A stretch of DNA of 64,000 bases, taken from assembly GCF_028372415.1 (NCBI RefSeq), contig NC_092874.1, forward strand, positions 117,208,244 to 117,272,243, given 5' to 3'. The first letter of the stretch is position 1. Each line of letters begins with the position of its first letter. The DNA is from Notamacropus eugenii (taxonomy: Eukaryota; Chordata; Mammalia; Diprotodontia; Macropodidae). Made by a program: the position numbers and the translations under genes. Positions 32,336 to 43,515 of this stretch are shown here, one piece after another. The notes under the pieces were generated by a model, which saw only the letters and a program-made list of their open reading frames with translations, ran no database searches and was not told the DNA's origin.

Positions 32336-32460
32336 GTTCATCAACTGACCTAGAGCAAATGAATTAATCTTTCTTCTTTCTTTCCCTCCATGGACTTTCT
32401 TCTCCATCTGTAAGATGAAGGGGTAGAAGGAAGGTCCCTTCCAGTTCTATATCTACAGGA
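32336..32460 (+). mobile_element. MIR3 SINE 3' part (sense)
   Basis: CTTCTCCATCTGTAAGATGAAGG and AAGGAAGGTCCCTTCCAGTTC. Confidence 0.65.
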
Positions 32461-33514
32461 TAATTGGCTGAAAACTGTGCACTTGCAGCGATGATTGATT
32501 GTAAATGCATCTATGGGGAATGGACCTGAACCAAGTGTTGACTGGGACCAAAGAGACCAGGGTGAGGGATAGGGAATGTCAGAGGACCTTCTAAAGTAGG
32601 GGCATATGTGAATGAGAAGTTAGGGAGATGCAAAAGAGAAAAGATAATCTGATTGAGGGGACGTGGGCTGTGGCAGAAATGTACTGGAGGAACTCCAACG
32701 GACTTGCAACAGCAAATTGTTCAGTTTTCAATGTGATCATTTACATCTGGGAAATTGGCAGACATTACAAATCAGGGCTTGATTTTTTGTTTAGTTGATT
32801 GCCTGGATGTAAGAAAGTGATGAAGAAAATGTTAGTAATGGAAAGTAAGCTTTAAAATGTATCTTGGATCCAATTTCCCTACCCTCTCAGAGAACTAGTT
32901 GTTAAACACTTACCAGTACACTCCTGGCTGTGAGCCAAGGAATAGGTAGTGTTTGTGGATGGTGTTTAATCTTATATAATTATCTGTAAGGAATTCCAGA
33001 ACCAGCTCAGGTTCTGAGGACATGATACTGCTTCACACTGAATATCAAGTTGTAACCAAATACTTATATCCTTAACCTTTCAAATGACTGCCTTGGAGGA
33101 AGGGGCAGAGATGATTACAGGGAAGGAGAGGTGGATTAACAGAGGCCACTACAGCTTATCTCTTTTAGTCCAGCATGGAAATCCAACATGGAAGTCTCCT
33201 TTAAATCCTAAAGGGGCTAAGAGAAAGGAAAAAATAAGACATTCCAACAAGTATGTACTAGTCAGTATTTGACAATTGATTCTCCCCCTAAAATGCAAGC
33301 TTGACACACTTTAAATTTAATATGGATTATTAACATCTTCTTCTTCACTTTTTAAAGTCTAGACAATCAACAAAGCCATAAATCAAGACCTGGTTTTCAG
33401 TGATCACTGATCTCTGAGATGTAAATGCTCACACTGAAAATTTAATAATTGGCTTTTCAGAATCAGTTTGAGCTGCTCCAGCTAATGATGCTAATTTGTG
33501 GTCACTCAGTGTCC
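32461..33514. other. no recognisable gene or repeat
   Basis: About 1 kb of unique sequence. The 33379-33500 part is rich in TAAT-type homeodomain cores (TTTAATAATTGG, CTAATGATGCTAATTT), a texture often seen in conserved non-coding elements. Conservation cannot be judged here. Confidence 0.4.
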
Positions 33515-33690
33515 AGTAGGAGAAGGAGGCTGGATTTAAGGTCAGGACCTGAGTTTGAATCCTGGCACTAGTATTTACTACCCTATGAACTTAAGCAAGT
33601 CTCTTCCTTAGTTTCCTCATCTGTAAAATGAGAGGGTTGGACCAGGTGACCTCTAAGGTCCCATCCCGCTCTGAGTTCTACTGTATGATT
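33515..33690 (+). mobile_element. MIR3 SINE (sense), full length
   Basis: GGATTTAAGGTCAGGACCTGAGTTTG, CTCTTCCTTAGTTTCCTCATC and GGACCAGGTGACCTCTAAGGTCC, ending ATTC. Confidence 0.85.
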
Positions 33691-33727
33691 CAGGAAAGGT
33701 ATTTTTGCCAACACACCCCTTTCTAAC

Positions 33728-33773
33728 TGATCAGTGACTTTATTGTCTGAAAGTGATCAGTAGTTTTATTGTC
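33728..33773. repeat. imperfect tandem pair, 26-bp period
   Basis: TGATCAGTGACTTTATTGTC (33728-33747) and TGATCAGTAGTTTTATTGTC (33754-33773) agree at 17 of 20 positions. Confidence 0.8.
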
Positions 33774-33914
33774 ACTTTTGTCGTAGAAACCAGTTCTTTA
33801 ACTTGGGCACATCAACCCCACCTTTGGCTGAAACAACAAGTCGTATTTTGGCTTTTGTGAAGCTTTAGATCAAATGTAAGAGACGTGGTAAGAAAGCAAA
33901 CTGTATTCCAGTGT

Positions 33915-34022
33915 GTAGCCAGTAATAAAAGACTGCTGACATTTATCTGAGGCTTGAGGGCTTACAAAGCACTTGCCATACATTTTCCTGTTTGGTCTTC
34001 ATGAGACCCTGGGAAGTGGAGG
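33915..34022 (-). mobile_element. MIR SINE 3' part (antisense)
   Basis: GAGGGCTTACAAAGCACTTGCC and CATGAGACCCTGGGAAGTGG. Confidence 0.65.
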
Positions 34023-34169
34023 AACACAGACCCAGGATTTCCCTAACATGGACACTGCCCTCAACAATGCAGAGAGCACCAGGGGTATGCCTCCTCATCC
34101 TTGGGAATCCGTACCTGTGTCCTTCCATGAATCCAGTACAGGAGATCTCCCCTCTAAGTCTTTTCCAAT

Positions 34170-34846
34170 TTCACGGATATCAATTTTATACCTGGTCTAT
34201 ATGTTGATGTATTTGTACAAGCCTCCAAACACCTTTCACCCATGTCCTCTTCTCTCCACTCACCCTAATCCAGGCCCTCATTCCCTATTGCCTTAGACTC
34301 CAAATTGGTCAGCTCTCTTCCCACTCCAGTCCATCTTCCTCAAGGGTGACTGAGTGACATTCTGAAAGTCTAGCTCTGACCCTGTCACTACCCCTCCCCA
34401 CCCAAGAAATTCCAGTGACTTCCTTTTCCTTCTAGGATCAAATAGAAACTCCTCTAGCATTTAAAACCCTTCAAATCTGGTTACTTCCTATCTTTCTAGT
34501 CTTCTTCCATATCACTCTTCTCCAAGTACTCTGTGGTTCAGGTATACGGGCCTCCTGGCTGTTCCTCACACTCTGCTCCATTTCCCACCTCCATGCTTTT
34601 GTACTGACTGAGCTTTTCTTTTTCCTCACCTCTGCCTCTTAATGCCCTTGGCTTCTTCAAGGCTCAGTTTAAATGCCATACCTTTTACAGGAGACCTTTC
34701 CTAGACTCTGACCTGTTAATGCTTTCCTTTCCATCCACCCTATATATCTTGTTTATACCCATTTATTCAAGTCTACCCCTACAAGAATGTTAGCTCCTTC
34801 AGGGCAGACTCTATTTTTACTACCTTAGTCTTAGCAGCTACCTTAG
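34170..34846 (+). mobile_element. L2 LINE (sense), part 1
   Basis: TTCCAGTGACTTCCTTTTCC, GGATCAAATAGAAACTCCTC, CTAGTCTTCTTCCATATCAC, GGGCCTCCTGGCTGTTCCTC and ATGTTAGCTCCTTCAGGGCAG are in L2 order. The tip is displaced to 35136 by a SINE. Confidence 0.8.
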
Positions 34847-35135
34847 AGAGGTGGTACAGTAGACAGAACATGCGACCTGAACTCAGGAAGACTTGAGTTA
34901 AAGTTTAGCCTCAGACACTTACTAGTAAGCTTCGTGACCCTGGGCAAGTCGCTTAACTTCTTTTTGCCTCAGTATTCTCAACTAAAAATGGGGACAATAG
35001 TAGCACCTACCTCCTGAGGTGGGGTGGGAGTTGTGAGGATCAAATGAGATAGTAATTATAATATGATAATTATAAAGTACTGTGTAAAACTTAATGTGCT
35101 ATAGAAATGCTGGCTATCATGATTATTGTGATCAC
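34847..35135 (+). mobile_element. MIR/THER1-type SINE (sense), nested in L2
   Basis: GAGAGGTGGTACAGTAGACAG, GTTTAGCCTCAGACACTTACTAG, TGACCCTGGGCAAGTCGC, TTGTGAGGATCAAATGAGATAG and GTGCTATAGAAATGCTGGC. Full length, with an ATTATTGTG-type tail. Confidence 0.85.
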
Positions 35136-35176
35136 CTGGTGCTGAATAAATATTTAATGAATGCTTATTGACCGAC
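35136..35176 (+). mobile_element. L2 tip (sense), part 2
   Basis: CACCTGGTGCTGAATAAATATTTAATGAATGCTTATTGACC completes the L2 of 34170-34846. Confidence 0.65.
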
Positions 35177-35289
35177 TGAATTTTTTCAGATGAGAAAGCT
35201 GAGACTCCGGGAGAAGTGAGTGAGCCAAGGAGAGCTGGTTATAGAATCTAGGTCTTCCGGCTCCAAATCCTGTCTTCTATCTACTACGA
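35177..35289 (-). mobile_element. MIR SINE (antisense)
   Basis: TTCAGATGAGAAAGCTGAGACTCC and CTAGGTCTTCCGGCTCC, cut at its right by a hAT-like element. Confidence 0.65.
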
Positions 35290-35559
35290 CAGGGTTGTCA
35301 CATTCAAGTAGAAACAGGGCCAGTAATCCATATGGAAGGGTCCCAGATGGTTGCTTAATTTAGTTTTACAATGAATTATGCTTAAATTATAAAATAAAAT
35401 TATTTATTAATTTAGTTTTAAAATGTGATATTATCTATGTTTTATTGTATTTTTATTTATTTTATAAATATTTCCCAATTACATTTTGATCAGGATTGAG
35501 GTGAACTAGGAATGTTGTAGGCCTCATGAGATCTGAGGGCTGTGTGTTTGACACCTCTG
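35290..35559. mobile_element. hAT-like non-autonomous DNA transposon
   Basis: Left end CAGGGTTGTCACATTCAAG and right end GTGTTTGACACCTCTG are inverted (CAGAGGTGTCAAACAC against the left end). Internal TATGTTTTATTGTATTTTTATTTATTTTATAAATATTTCCCAATTACATTTTG is the AT-rich body. A family different from the 23835/31131 pair. I could not see a clean 8-bp duplication. Confidence 0.65.
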
Positions 35560-35611
35560 CATTGTCATATTATATCCTGTATTATCCATGCTGAAGAGGA
35601 GAATCTGAAAA

Positions 35612-35882
35612 ATAATGATAATAACAATAATCGCTAGCACGAATATAATGCTTACTACGTGACAGACACTGTGCTGAGTGCTTTACAAAAATTATCTCAT
35701 TTGATTGTTTGATGCTTCTGAAGTAGGTGGTATTATTATCTCCATTTTATAGTTGAGGAAACTGAGGCAAATAGAGGTTAAGTGACTTGCCCAGGGTCAC
35801 AGAGCTAGTAAGTATCTGAGGCTGGATTTGAATTCAAATCTTCCTGACTCCAGACCCAATACTCTATCCACTGCACCACCTA
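35612..35882 (-). mobile_element. MIR/THER1-type SINE (antisense), full length
   Basis: GTGCTGAGTGCTTTACAAAAATTATCTC, AGTTGAGGAAACTGAGGC, GTTAAGTGACTTGCCCAGGGTC, TCTTCCTGACTCCAGACCC and CTCTATCCACTGCACCACC, with an ATAATGATAATAAC tail at its left. Confidence 0.88.
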
Positions 35883-36157
35883 ATTAAAATAATAATAAAA
35901 ATTGTCAGTATTAATACAGCACTTTTAATTTTCAAAGTGCTTCATATATATATATTATCACATACAATCCTCATAAGAACCCTACCAGAGGTAGATGCTG
36001 TTACCATTCCCATTTTTCAAATAAGGAAACTGAGGCTAAGAGCTGTTAAATGACTTGTCCATAACCACACAGCTAATAGGTGTTGAAAGCAGAATTTGAA
36101 CCCAGGTCTTTCTCACTTTAAGTTCAGTGCTCTTTCCACTATTCCACACTGCCTCTA
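35883..36157 (-). mobile_element. MIR SINE (antisense), second in tandem
   Basis: AATTAAAATAATAATAAAAATTG tail, TTCAAAGTGCTTCATATA, AAGGAAACTGAGGCTAAGAGC, ACAGCTAATAGGTGTTG and CTCTTTCCACTATTCCACACTGCC. Confidence 0.85.
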
Positions 36158-36960
36158 ATTAGCTACACATATGTGGAAAGTGCTAGATGGGAAAATAAGT
36201 TCTGTTTTAGAGAAAATAAATGTGGAGATTATAAGAACATTTCTCTCTTTGTTTTTTACATTGTTTCTTAGCTGGCTCATGCTAGAACAAATATAACACA
36301 TTTTCTGTTTATAGGTGACAATACTTTCACTGTTCACTTTTGGAAGCTGTCCTTGGGAATAAATGCATCACCTTGGAATGACTCCGAGAGTATTAAAGCC
36401 CAATTCCACTTATAAATATCCAATGGAACCCTGGCAAGCTTGCATAGGATCCTGGGGTTCCAGGGAATATAGTTTGAAAAAAGCCTGCTCTAATCCAAAG
36501 GAGCAATAATAATGCTAGGAATTAATTCCAGGGCATTAGGGTGGAGGATCAGACCAGGTCAGTGGGAGTTATTCTGAGACAGAGCCCCATAACTGGCTCC
36601 CTGGGAGAGAGGCCCTTTCAAATGCTCTGCAGAATTTCATCCATCCCCTAGGGGAATTTGACCTTTGCTGTCAGAACTTTTTTAGCCTAGGTTGAAGGAA
36701 ATGAGCCCCATGCTATGTGTATGTCTAGTCATCTGGTAGGGGAAAGTGAGAGGAGCTAGGGTTTGGAGGAAGTGGGAGAGGAGGTCAGAGGTTAGGAGGG
36801 GGAGGGCAGGGAGGAAGGAATGGCAGATGCCAATGTAGATGAGAGCAGTGACTAAAATTAAACCTGACTGCTCAAATACCTAACGCCTAGTGAAAGGGGG
36901 ATTTAGTTGGGTACTTAGGGGTAGGAGGGAAAGATAGGAAGTACGTCCAGGAGAAGAGAG
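36158..36960. other. no recognisable gene or repeat
   Basis: Unique sequence, G-rich at 36735-36930 (AGGAGGGGGAGGGCAGGGAGG type). Confidence 0.4.
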
Positions 36961-37262
36961 TTTTGAAGTGTCTTTAGAATTAATCTAGTCCCTCCCCTGT
37001 CTCCCTGCCCCTACACACTCACACCCATGTATAAATGCCCTCTAGCACGTCTTTACAAAGCCATCACAGCCTTTGCTGGAGTACATCCAGTTATAGAAAA
37101 CTCAGTGCCTCTGGAGGCAGCTCCTTCCGTTGTTGGACAGCGACTAAGAAGTTCATCCTTATACTGAGCTGAAATCTGCTTCCCTGTAACTTCCATCCAC
37201 TGGTGTTAGTTCTGCCCTCTAGAGTTGTACAAAGTAAATCTTATCCCTCTGGAAGAAGGAGG
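36961..37262 (-). mobile_element. L3/CR1 (antisense)
   Basis: CTCAGTGCCTCTGGAGGCAGC, TTGTTGGACAGCGACTAAGAAG, CTGAAATCTGCTTCCCTGTAAC and GTTAGTTCTGCCCTCTAGAG. Confidence 0.72.
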
Positions 37263-37918
37263 AAAATAGTGGGTAAGATAAGAGCAACCTATCCATCTCT
37301 GGTATGATCTGTCTGTCGGGTGCTTTGAGATATGGCTTCTCCTTTTGCACTGATCTCAAAAGGTAAATAATATGTAAGCTCCTTAAAGGCAGGGACAGTT
37401 ATTTATCACCTATCAGTAGATATGTCAGGGGAAGGGGAAGGGGAAGGGAATAAGCATCTCTATAGCCCCAACTACACTTCAGGTACTGGTTTAAGTGCTT
37501 TATAAATAGTATCTCATTTAATCAAACAAATGCTTGCAGAATTAACTTAAATGTATGAATAAGGCAGCTAACCAACAGAGACCCCAGATTCTGTCTACAG
37601 TCTTCTATGAGGTTAGTTATTCCAGAACACAAAAGGGAAAAGCCATCTTGGCTCGGGGAGCCATTCCCCACAACCTGGAAGTATTCTGTGGAAGTATTTA
37701 CTCCCTGCCTCTTCACTATACTTAGATATCAACTGCACCAAAACACACCAACCAAGTCCAGCAGTCCTGCAGTGGCCAATTTCCATTCAAATGATGAATA
37801 TATAGCAATTGGAGCATCCTTCATCTTTTACATGGGGTCCCAGAATGGCTAGCCCAGGGCTTCAAAGTATTCTATGCCTCTATTTCCTCTCAAAACCTTA
37901 ATTTATGAGCCCTAACTG
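37263..37918. other. mostly unique; small MIR piece
   Basis: GGGGAAGGGGAAGGGGAAGGG occurs near 37427-37450, and an antisense MIR 3' piece (GTGCTTTATAAATAGTATCTC) at 37476-37530. No gene seen. Confidence 0.45.
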
Positions 37919-37984
37919 GTGTGTGTGTGTGTGTGTGTGTGCATGTGCGCCCACGCGTGTGTGTGTGTGTGTGTGTGTGTGTGT
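37919..37984. repeat. (TG)n microsatellite with CpG-bearing core
   Basis: Two TG arrays flank GCATGTGCGCCCACGCG. Alternating purine-pyrimidine throughout most of the tract. Confidence 0.95.
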
Positions 37985-39424
37985 TAGTAATCAGCCACAG
38001 GAAACAATTAGCTCAAAGTAAAGGCATTTAATGAAGAAACTAACGAGAAAAGTCACAGGAGAACATTACCCTCATCCACAGAAACCTGGGACATGATCCT
38101 CCACCAAAAACTACAGAGCAGAGAGAGTATTTGGGAGATCAAGAGTGAGGAATATACATTTAGGGAGTATGTATACATAGGCACAAGTATGGAAGACCAG
38201 AATTAAACCCTTTGATAATCTATGGCCATCAATGTCTTCTAGTGATGTCACATTGAACTCAATGGGCCGGATCCTTCACAGTGTCTTGTTTCTCTGTTCT
38301 CTGGGCAGTTCTGTGGTAAAGTGGTAAAGGTGCCTGAGGGCTCTCACCTCCATTGTCCTTGCATAATGGTTAGAACCTCTTCCTCTTAAACACAGGTTGG
38401 TAGCTCTCTAGTGCCACCAGACTCTGCTAATGAAGCCAAGCACAGTGCCCCCAGCCTAAGACTGTCTTTTCTTTCTAACTCCCAGCTCTAGAAGGAGATC
38501 CTCAAACCCCACCATTCCAGAACACTACCTTCATTAGGATTAGACATTGCCAGGATCTTCCCTGGTTTAGCATGGAGATGAATTTGCATCAGACAGGAAC
38601 ATAAGTGAAAGGTAGGCTATGGAGGCAAAACCCCTGGGTTCCCAGTCCAACTGTCTGCCATTCCAAACCTCAATACTGTATGTCTTTCAGCAGCTGCTTT
38701 GGTGCTGCATTTTGAAAACCAAAGGGAAAATCTCATAATCTCACAACAAACATAGTTGTGTTGAACAATAACTTTTGTGGATCTCCTTTCTTCATCAGGG
38801 ACAATTTCAGTCCTGTCTCCCCATATGAGGTGCACTTATGGGGTCCCAGTGGCATTACAGGTCCTCACCTTGGAGGAAGCCAAAGAGCATATTACTCCCT
38901 GAGACCTTCAATCTAATCTTTCAGTGGCATTGCATCATCCACCTTATGGATCCTTGGCTTTTGTCAAAAACTAGAGGGCAATGAATAGGATTTATTCAAG
39001 CTAGACGAGAGTGTTACCCCTTATCGCATCAATCCCAAAAGCTGTGCGTGAATTCCTATAGGCAGAACATATCCAGAAAAAGAAGAAAAAAAAAACCAAT
39101 AGGTGCAAACAGGTGATCTCACTAATTATCACCATCTGGATAAATAAAAAGACTTTTTTTAAAAAAAAAGAATGTGACAGAAATGATTTTCCCTCTTCTT
39201 TGTTATGTTTTTATTTCTGGTGACTTAAATATTGTATTTGGATTGGGTTAAATACAGACGCTCTCCAACCACAAACATTATGGGTGGGAAAACTAGCATG
39301 ATGGGATTTGTGGGTGAAGACTGATGCATCTAGGTAGGAATTAAAAAGAATGTGCATGTTAAGTACCCAGAAGCACTTTACTACTTCAGAGCGCAGTTAA
39401 GTCCCCCTCTTCTCCCATTGAATA
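37985..39424. other. no recognisable gene or repeat
   Basis: About 1.4 kb of unique sequence. Short open frames only. A39 TTTTTTTAAAAAAAAA patch lies at 39154-39170. Confidence 0.4.
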
Positions 39425-39520
39425 AAAGGGAAAACAGAGGGAAAGAAGTGGGATGACTTGTCCAAGATCATGCAGCCCTTCAGAAATGAAGTTGATGGGA
39501 GAACCTGTGTCTCCTACTTT
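39425..39520 (-). mobile_element. MIR SINE fragment (antisense)
   Basis: GGGATGACTTGTCCAAGATCATGCAGC then GAACCTGTGTCTCCTAC. Confidence 0.55.
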
Positions 39521-40062
39521 AATCATAACAAGTCCAAATCTCCATATGGGAGAGTCTGTGGCTGCAGTCCACGTTAGGGTGAATGGTTGGATGATGGCTC
39601 CTAGATTTCCTTTTTATCAGACAGTGGAAGTCAGGAGCATAAGGAACAACCTGGGACAGCATAGCAGGATCTTCCCCAATATGGCTTGACTTTCTCAGAC
39701 AAGCCCCTTTTTTCCCTTCTTCAACGCATTCTCCCAGTGAATGCATGTTCGGGCTTACACCTTCATCTCATCTTCCAGATAAATTAAAGTCCCAGGAGGC
39801 TTTGTTTTTGTCCTCTGAGTATGAACCACCACCTGATCTTTTGAGGATCTGGCTCCAGGGCAGGGACTAATTCTGTCTTCAAGTCCTATGATAAAGGGCT
39901 GAGTATCCATTCTCTGTGACCAGAGGATGTTGATAACTCTGGGAAGGGAACAATTATATGGTCAAACTTTTCAAAGAAAAGCTTGGAGAGGTAGTGGAGG
40001 ACTTGGATGATCTCTGGGGGTGATTTGCCCACAGGGAGCCTGTGGGAAACCTAATTGTCATC
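39521..40062. other. no recognisable gene or repeat
   Basis: Overlapping 75- and 78-codon frames on both strands near 39450-39750 without recognisable similarity. Confidence 0.4.
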
Positions 40063-40420
40063 TCACAATAGTATCTACATTGCCTTGGAAAGGACCTTAG
40101 AGACCAACACCTTGTCTCATCTATATCTGATAAGGAATCCTATCTTCAAGATCCCCTGCAAGGGATCTGGCAGCCTCCACCCGAAGGCTTCCAAGTAATG
40201 AGAAAGTCCCTTCTCATTCTGCATAGTCCATTTCATTGTTAGGAAGTTTTTGTTTTTTGTTTTTCATATCCTGAACCAAAATCTACCTTATGAAAGTTTT
40301 ACCTCTTGTTTCTGGTTCTCCCCTATGGAGTTAAGCAGAAGAATTCTAATACCTTTTGCACATAACAAGATTTTGAATACTTTAAATGCCACACAGGTCA
40401 ATTTTCATGTTTATCTTATA
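40063..40420 (-). mobile_element. L3/CR1 (antisense)
   Basis: CCTTGGAAAGGACCTTAGAG, CATTGTTAGGAAGTTTTTG, CCTCTTGTTTCTGGTTCTCCCC and AAGATTTTGAATACTTTAAATG in antisense L3 order. Confidence 0.7.
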
Positions 40421-41335
40421 ATTGGGAACCACAGAAATTTACTGAGCAGGGTAGTATAATAGTCAGAGGGAGGGTTTTAGGAATGGCATGTTGATAGGTG
40501 TATAAAGGGTAGATTGAAGAGGGCCAAAGACTGGAGGCAAGAAGACCACTTAAGGAGGTTATCTCCAGGAAAGAAGTGATGAGGGCATGAAGTAGGGTGG
40601 TAGATAAAAGAGGATAGATGTGAGAGGATGTGGAGATAGAATGAACGAAGTCTGGCAACTGATCGAATATGGAAATAAAGGAAAGTATTGACTTGAGGAA
40701 GATGCAAAGATTGGGAATCTGAATAACTGGATGAATGTAATAGGAAGGTTAGGAAGAGAGATGGGTTTGGTGGAAAAGATAATGAGTTCTCTTTGGGGAA
40801 TGTTGAGTTTCAGATGCCTATGGGACATCCATTTGGGAATATTCAACAGGCACTTAATTGGTGATGTGGAACTAGAGCTCAGGAGAGAGGCAAGGGCAGG
40901 ATATATAGATCTAGGAATTATTAATAGTAATTGAACTCATGGCAGCTGATGAGAATACTATTTGAGAGAACATAGAGAGAAAAGATATGAAGGCCAAAGC
41001 CTTGGGGGCCACTCCATAGTTAGTGGTGTGATCTTGATAAAGACCTAGCAAAGAAGATTAAGAAGGAATGGCCAGATTAATATCAGGAGAAGTAAAAGAG
41101 TCTTGAAAATCCAGAGAGGAGAGGGTATACATGCGAATAATTTAAAGGTGTCAGATGCTACATAGAGGTCAAGCAAAGATGAGAAAAGATTATTGGATTT
41201 AACAGTTGAGATCACTAAAGAAGGAGGAGGAGAAAGGTTAGTAGCAACGATGATTTTTAACCAGGTCTTCCAACTAGCTTAAGAGACATTGTGATCTGGA
41301 AACTGGGCAGACTGGAAGCATAATGAGACTCCTGG
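40421..41335 (-). mobile_element. L2 LINE coding-region relic (antisense)
   Basis: AGGGCATGAAGTAGGGTGGTAG, GATGTGGAGATAGAATGAACG, TTGAGTTTCAGATGCCTATGGGACATCC, GGAACTAGAGCTCAGGAGAGAGG and CATAGAGGTCAAGCAAAGATGAG are antisense L2 blocks covering part of the reverse transcriptase. The right edge is uncertain. Confidence 0.75.
40559..40846 (-). pseudogene. L2 reverse transcriptase C-terminal fragment
   Basis: A 95-codon minus-strand frame begins near WMSHRHLKLNI (40802-40831 encodes WMSHRHLKLN), the same motif as HLKLNMSKTKL in the sense L2 at 16919. It stays open by chance after that. The rest of the ORF is broken. Confidence 0.7.
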
Positions 41336-42114
41336 ATGGCATTCCTGTCTCAAGAGATTCAGCAGGTGATACTGATAAAGTCCTTTCCCTTCTCTGGGCT
41401 TCTAGGAACCTACTAATCTTAGAGGATTAATTACTTTCAGAGCTTATATTAGGAATGGTTACTAGACCTTTAGGTCACAGACTGGAGGGAAATCTTCATG
41501 TTACATAAATTGAGGTTTGGTTTTTGCCTGAATTAACCACCCACAGCTTTCATCACTGTAAAGGTCTATGCCATCAAGTTCTCATCAGAAAGAGGTGCTA
41601 GAGGGTTCAAAGGGCAGCTTCATTGACCAATTCTTCCAAAATTCACCAGGTCATTCAAGAAACCCAGACTGATCCTCTCCACTTTTCAGATGGGGAAACT
41701 GAACCACAAAGAAGCGAAGGATTTTAATTTGGGATGATGACAAAGCTTACTCAGAGTTGCTGAGGCTATTTTCATTCCATGTTTAATGATAGACCTTTGA
41801 TTATGTATCATTTCCTCCTGATACAAAAACTGCTAATAGTGCCTGAGACTCCAGGCCAAGGTTGGGAGAGGCTGCAAATTCAGCTAATAGGGTATCCCTG
41901 GGAACAGGTGTCTACAATCAGTTTGACCCTAGATCAGTCAGTGAAGGTGTAACTATTTCCTGGCGACTAGCCACAAAGACTGGCAGTTAATTGTCCCCTT
42001 CCCCGCCATAAGCTTATGCACATGCTTCTCCAGCTCACTCCCCTGTTCTTTTCACTCTAGAAGAACTTTGGGAGAAAGAGAATGTAGGACAGCTTCAGTC
42101 ATGGAAAGAGGAAT
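41336..42114. other. mostly unique; MIR trace
   Basis: An antisense MIR piece (TTTTCAGATGGGGAAACTGAACC) lies at 41655-41740. Otherwise nothing recognised. Confidence 0.45.
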
Positions 42115-42260
42115 TGTCTGAAAGTCAAGAGTCCAGGGTGCTCGTAAATGGGAAAGTTATTTTGTCCTTCTCTGACTACACTTCCTTACCTGTAAAATGA
42201 GGGGATTTAACTAGAATAATCTATAAAGGTTCCTTCCTGCTGTAACAATTTTTATGAGGG
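42115..42260 (+). mobile_element. MIR3 SINE (sense), decayed
   Basis: CTACACTTCCTTACCTGTAAAATGAGGGG and AATCTATAAAGGTTCCTTCC. Confidence 0.6.
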
Positions 42261-42454
42261 ACTGAGTTAGAGTCAAACTGTATTGCTTTCCTTCTCTCAC
42301 TCCCAGGTAGAGCTGCTCGGATATTTCAAGGAGATGAGAGGTATGATTCTCAGCTGAGAGGAGAGGATGAGGAGGAACTAGGGGAGTTCTGAGAAAAGTT
42401 AGAAAGGTGGGGAGTGAGGTGGTGAGTTAATTAGGGAAGTATAGAAGAATTGCC

Positions 42455-42950
42455 TTTTCCCCGAAGATCAAAGGACATGAACAAACAAGTCTCAAAAGAA
42501 AAATCGAAAAGTTCTACCACACCTACAACATTTTTTCATATTAAAAATACTGCAACTCACTAAGAGTAAAAAATGCAAATCAAAACAACCCTGAGGTTTC
42601 ACCTGCAAATTGGAAGAAATGAAAAAAGTGGGCAACAGTCAATGTTGGAGAGGTTGTAGAAAGTACATGGAAATATTGTTGGTGGAGTGTGACATGGTAC
42701 AACCATTTTGGAAAGCAATTTGGAATTATGCAAAGAAAGTGTCCATACCCTTTGAACCAGAGACTCTATTACTGGATTTATACTCTAAGTAAGTCATAAA
42801 TAAGAAGAATATCCCCATTTAATCCAAAAATATTCATAATAGCACTTTTTGTGAAAGCAAAGAATTCGAAGTAAAATTGGGGAATGGCTAAACAAACTGT
42901 GGTAATAAGTATAATGAAATATTACCGTGCTATAAGAAATGATGCATGTG
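42455..42950 (+). mobile_element. L1 3' end fragment, copy 1
   Basis: AAATGCAAATCAAAACAACCCTGAGG, AATATTGTTGGTGGAGTGTG, ACAACCATTTTGGAAAGC, TACCCTTTGAACCAG and ATTGGGGAATGGCTAAACAAAC are successive L1 3' blocks. Confidence 0.8.
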
Positions 42951-43165
42951 TGGGAAAATTGGAACACTAATGCAGTATTGGTGGAGTTGTGAACTGATCC
43001 AACCATTCTGGAGAACGATTTGGAACTATGTCCAAAAGGCTATAAAACTGTGCATACTCTTTGATCCAGCAATACCACTGCTGTGAGACCACTTTGAGAC
43101 CACTGTGTCTCAAAGAGATCATAAAAAAGAGAAAAGGACCTACATGTGCAAAAATATCTTATCAG
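42951..43165 (+). mobile_element. L1 3' end fragment, copy 2 in tandem
   Basis: Repeats the blocks of copy 1: AATGCAGTATTGGTGGAGTTGTG, CCAACCATTCTGGAGAACGATTTGG, CATACTCTTTGATCCAGCAATACC and CTACATGTGCAAAAATATC. The two are separate, differently diverged copies. Confidence 0.8.
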
Positions 43166-43268
43166 TCTTATATCCAAAGGTTACTAGGAAGTGGTGACCA
43201 TAGATACGTAAGTTACAAGCTCTCTGATCTTGAATTTTCTCATTTATAAAATAAGAATAAAAATACTT

Positions 43269-43440
43269 TTAGACAATAAACATTTATTAAATGCTTACCA
43301 TATGCCAGGTACTGTGTTAAGTACTGAGGACACAGAGAAAGAAAACACAGCCCCTATCCCCGGGAGCTCACAGTAAAATGGGAGAGACAACATCCAAACA
43401 AGCTACATATAAGCTATATGCAGTACAAAATGAGAGGCAG
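43269..43440 (-). mobile_element. L2 3' end (antisense)
   Basis: ACATTTATTAAATGCTTACCATATGCC, GTACTGTGTTAAGTACTGAGG, GGGAGCTCACAGTAAAATGGG. Related sequence resumes around 43766 (AAGCCAAACAGAAGAG) beyond the inserts. A short sense MIR piece precedes it at 43196-43268. Confidence 0.75.
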
Positions 43441-43442
43441 TA

Positions 43443-43515
43443 CTTCCTTCCTTCCTTCCTTCCTTCCTTCCTTCCTTCCTTCCTTCCTTCCTTCCTTCCT
43501 TCCTTCCTTCCTTCC
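43443..43515. repeat. (TTCC)n microsatellite
   Basis: About 18 perfect TTCC units followed by a C/T-rich tail to about 43545. It is a pure pyrimidine strand of roughly 100 nt. The long Leu-Pro-Ser-Phe and Lys-Glu-Gly-Arg frames over it are artefacts. Confidence 0.97.

Noticed and set aside
37985..38620. Possible LTR-like segment with AT-rich GCATTTAATGAAG.
   Set aside because: No defined ends or flanking repeats; left as unique sequence.
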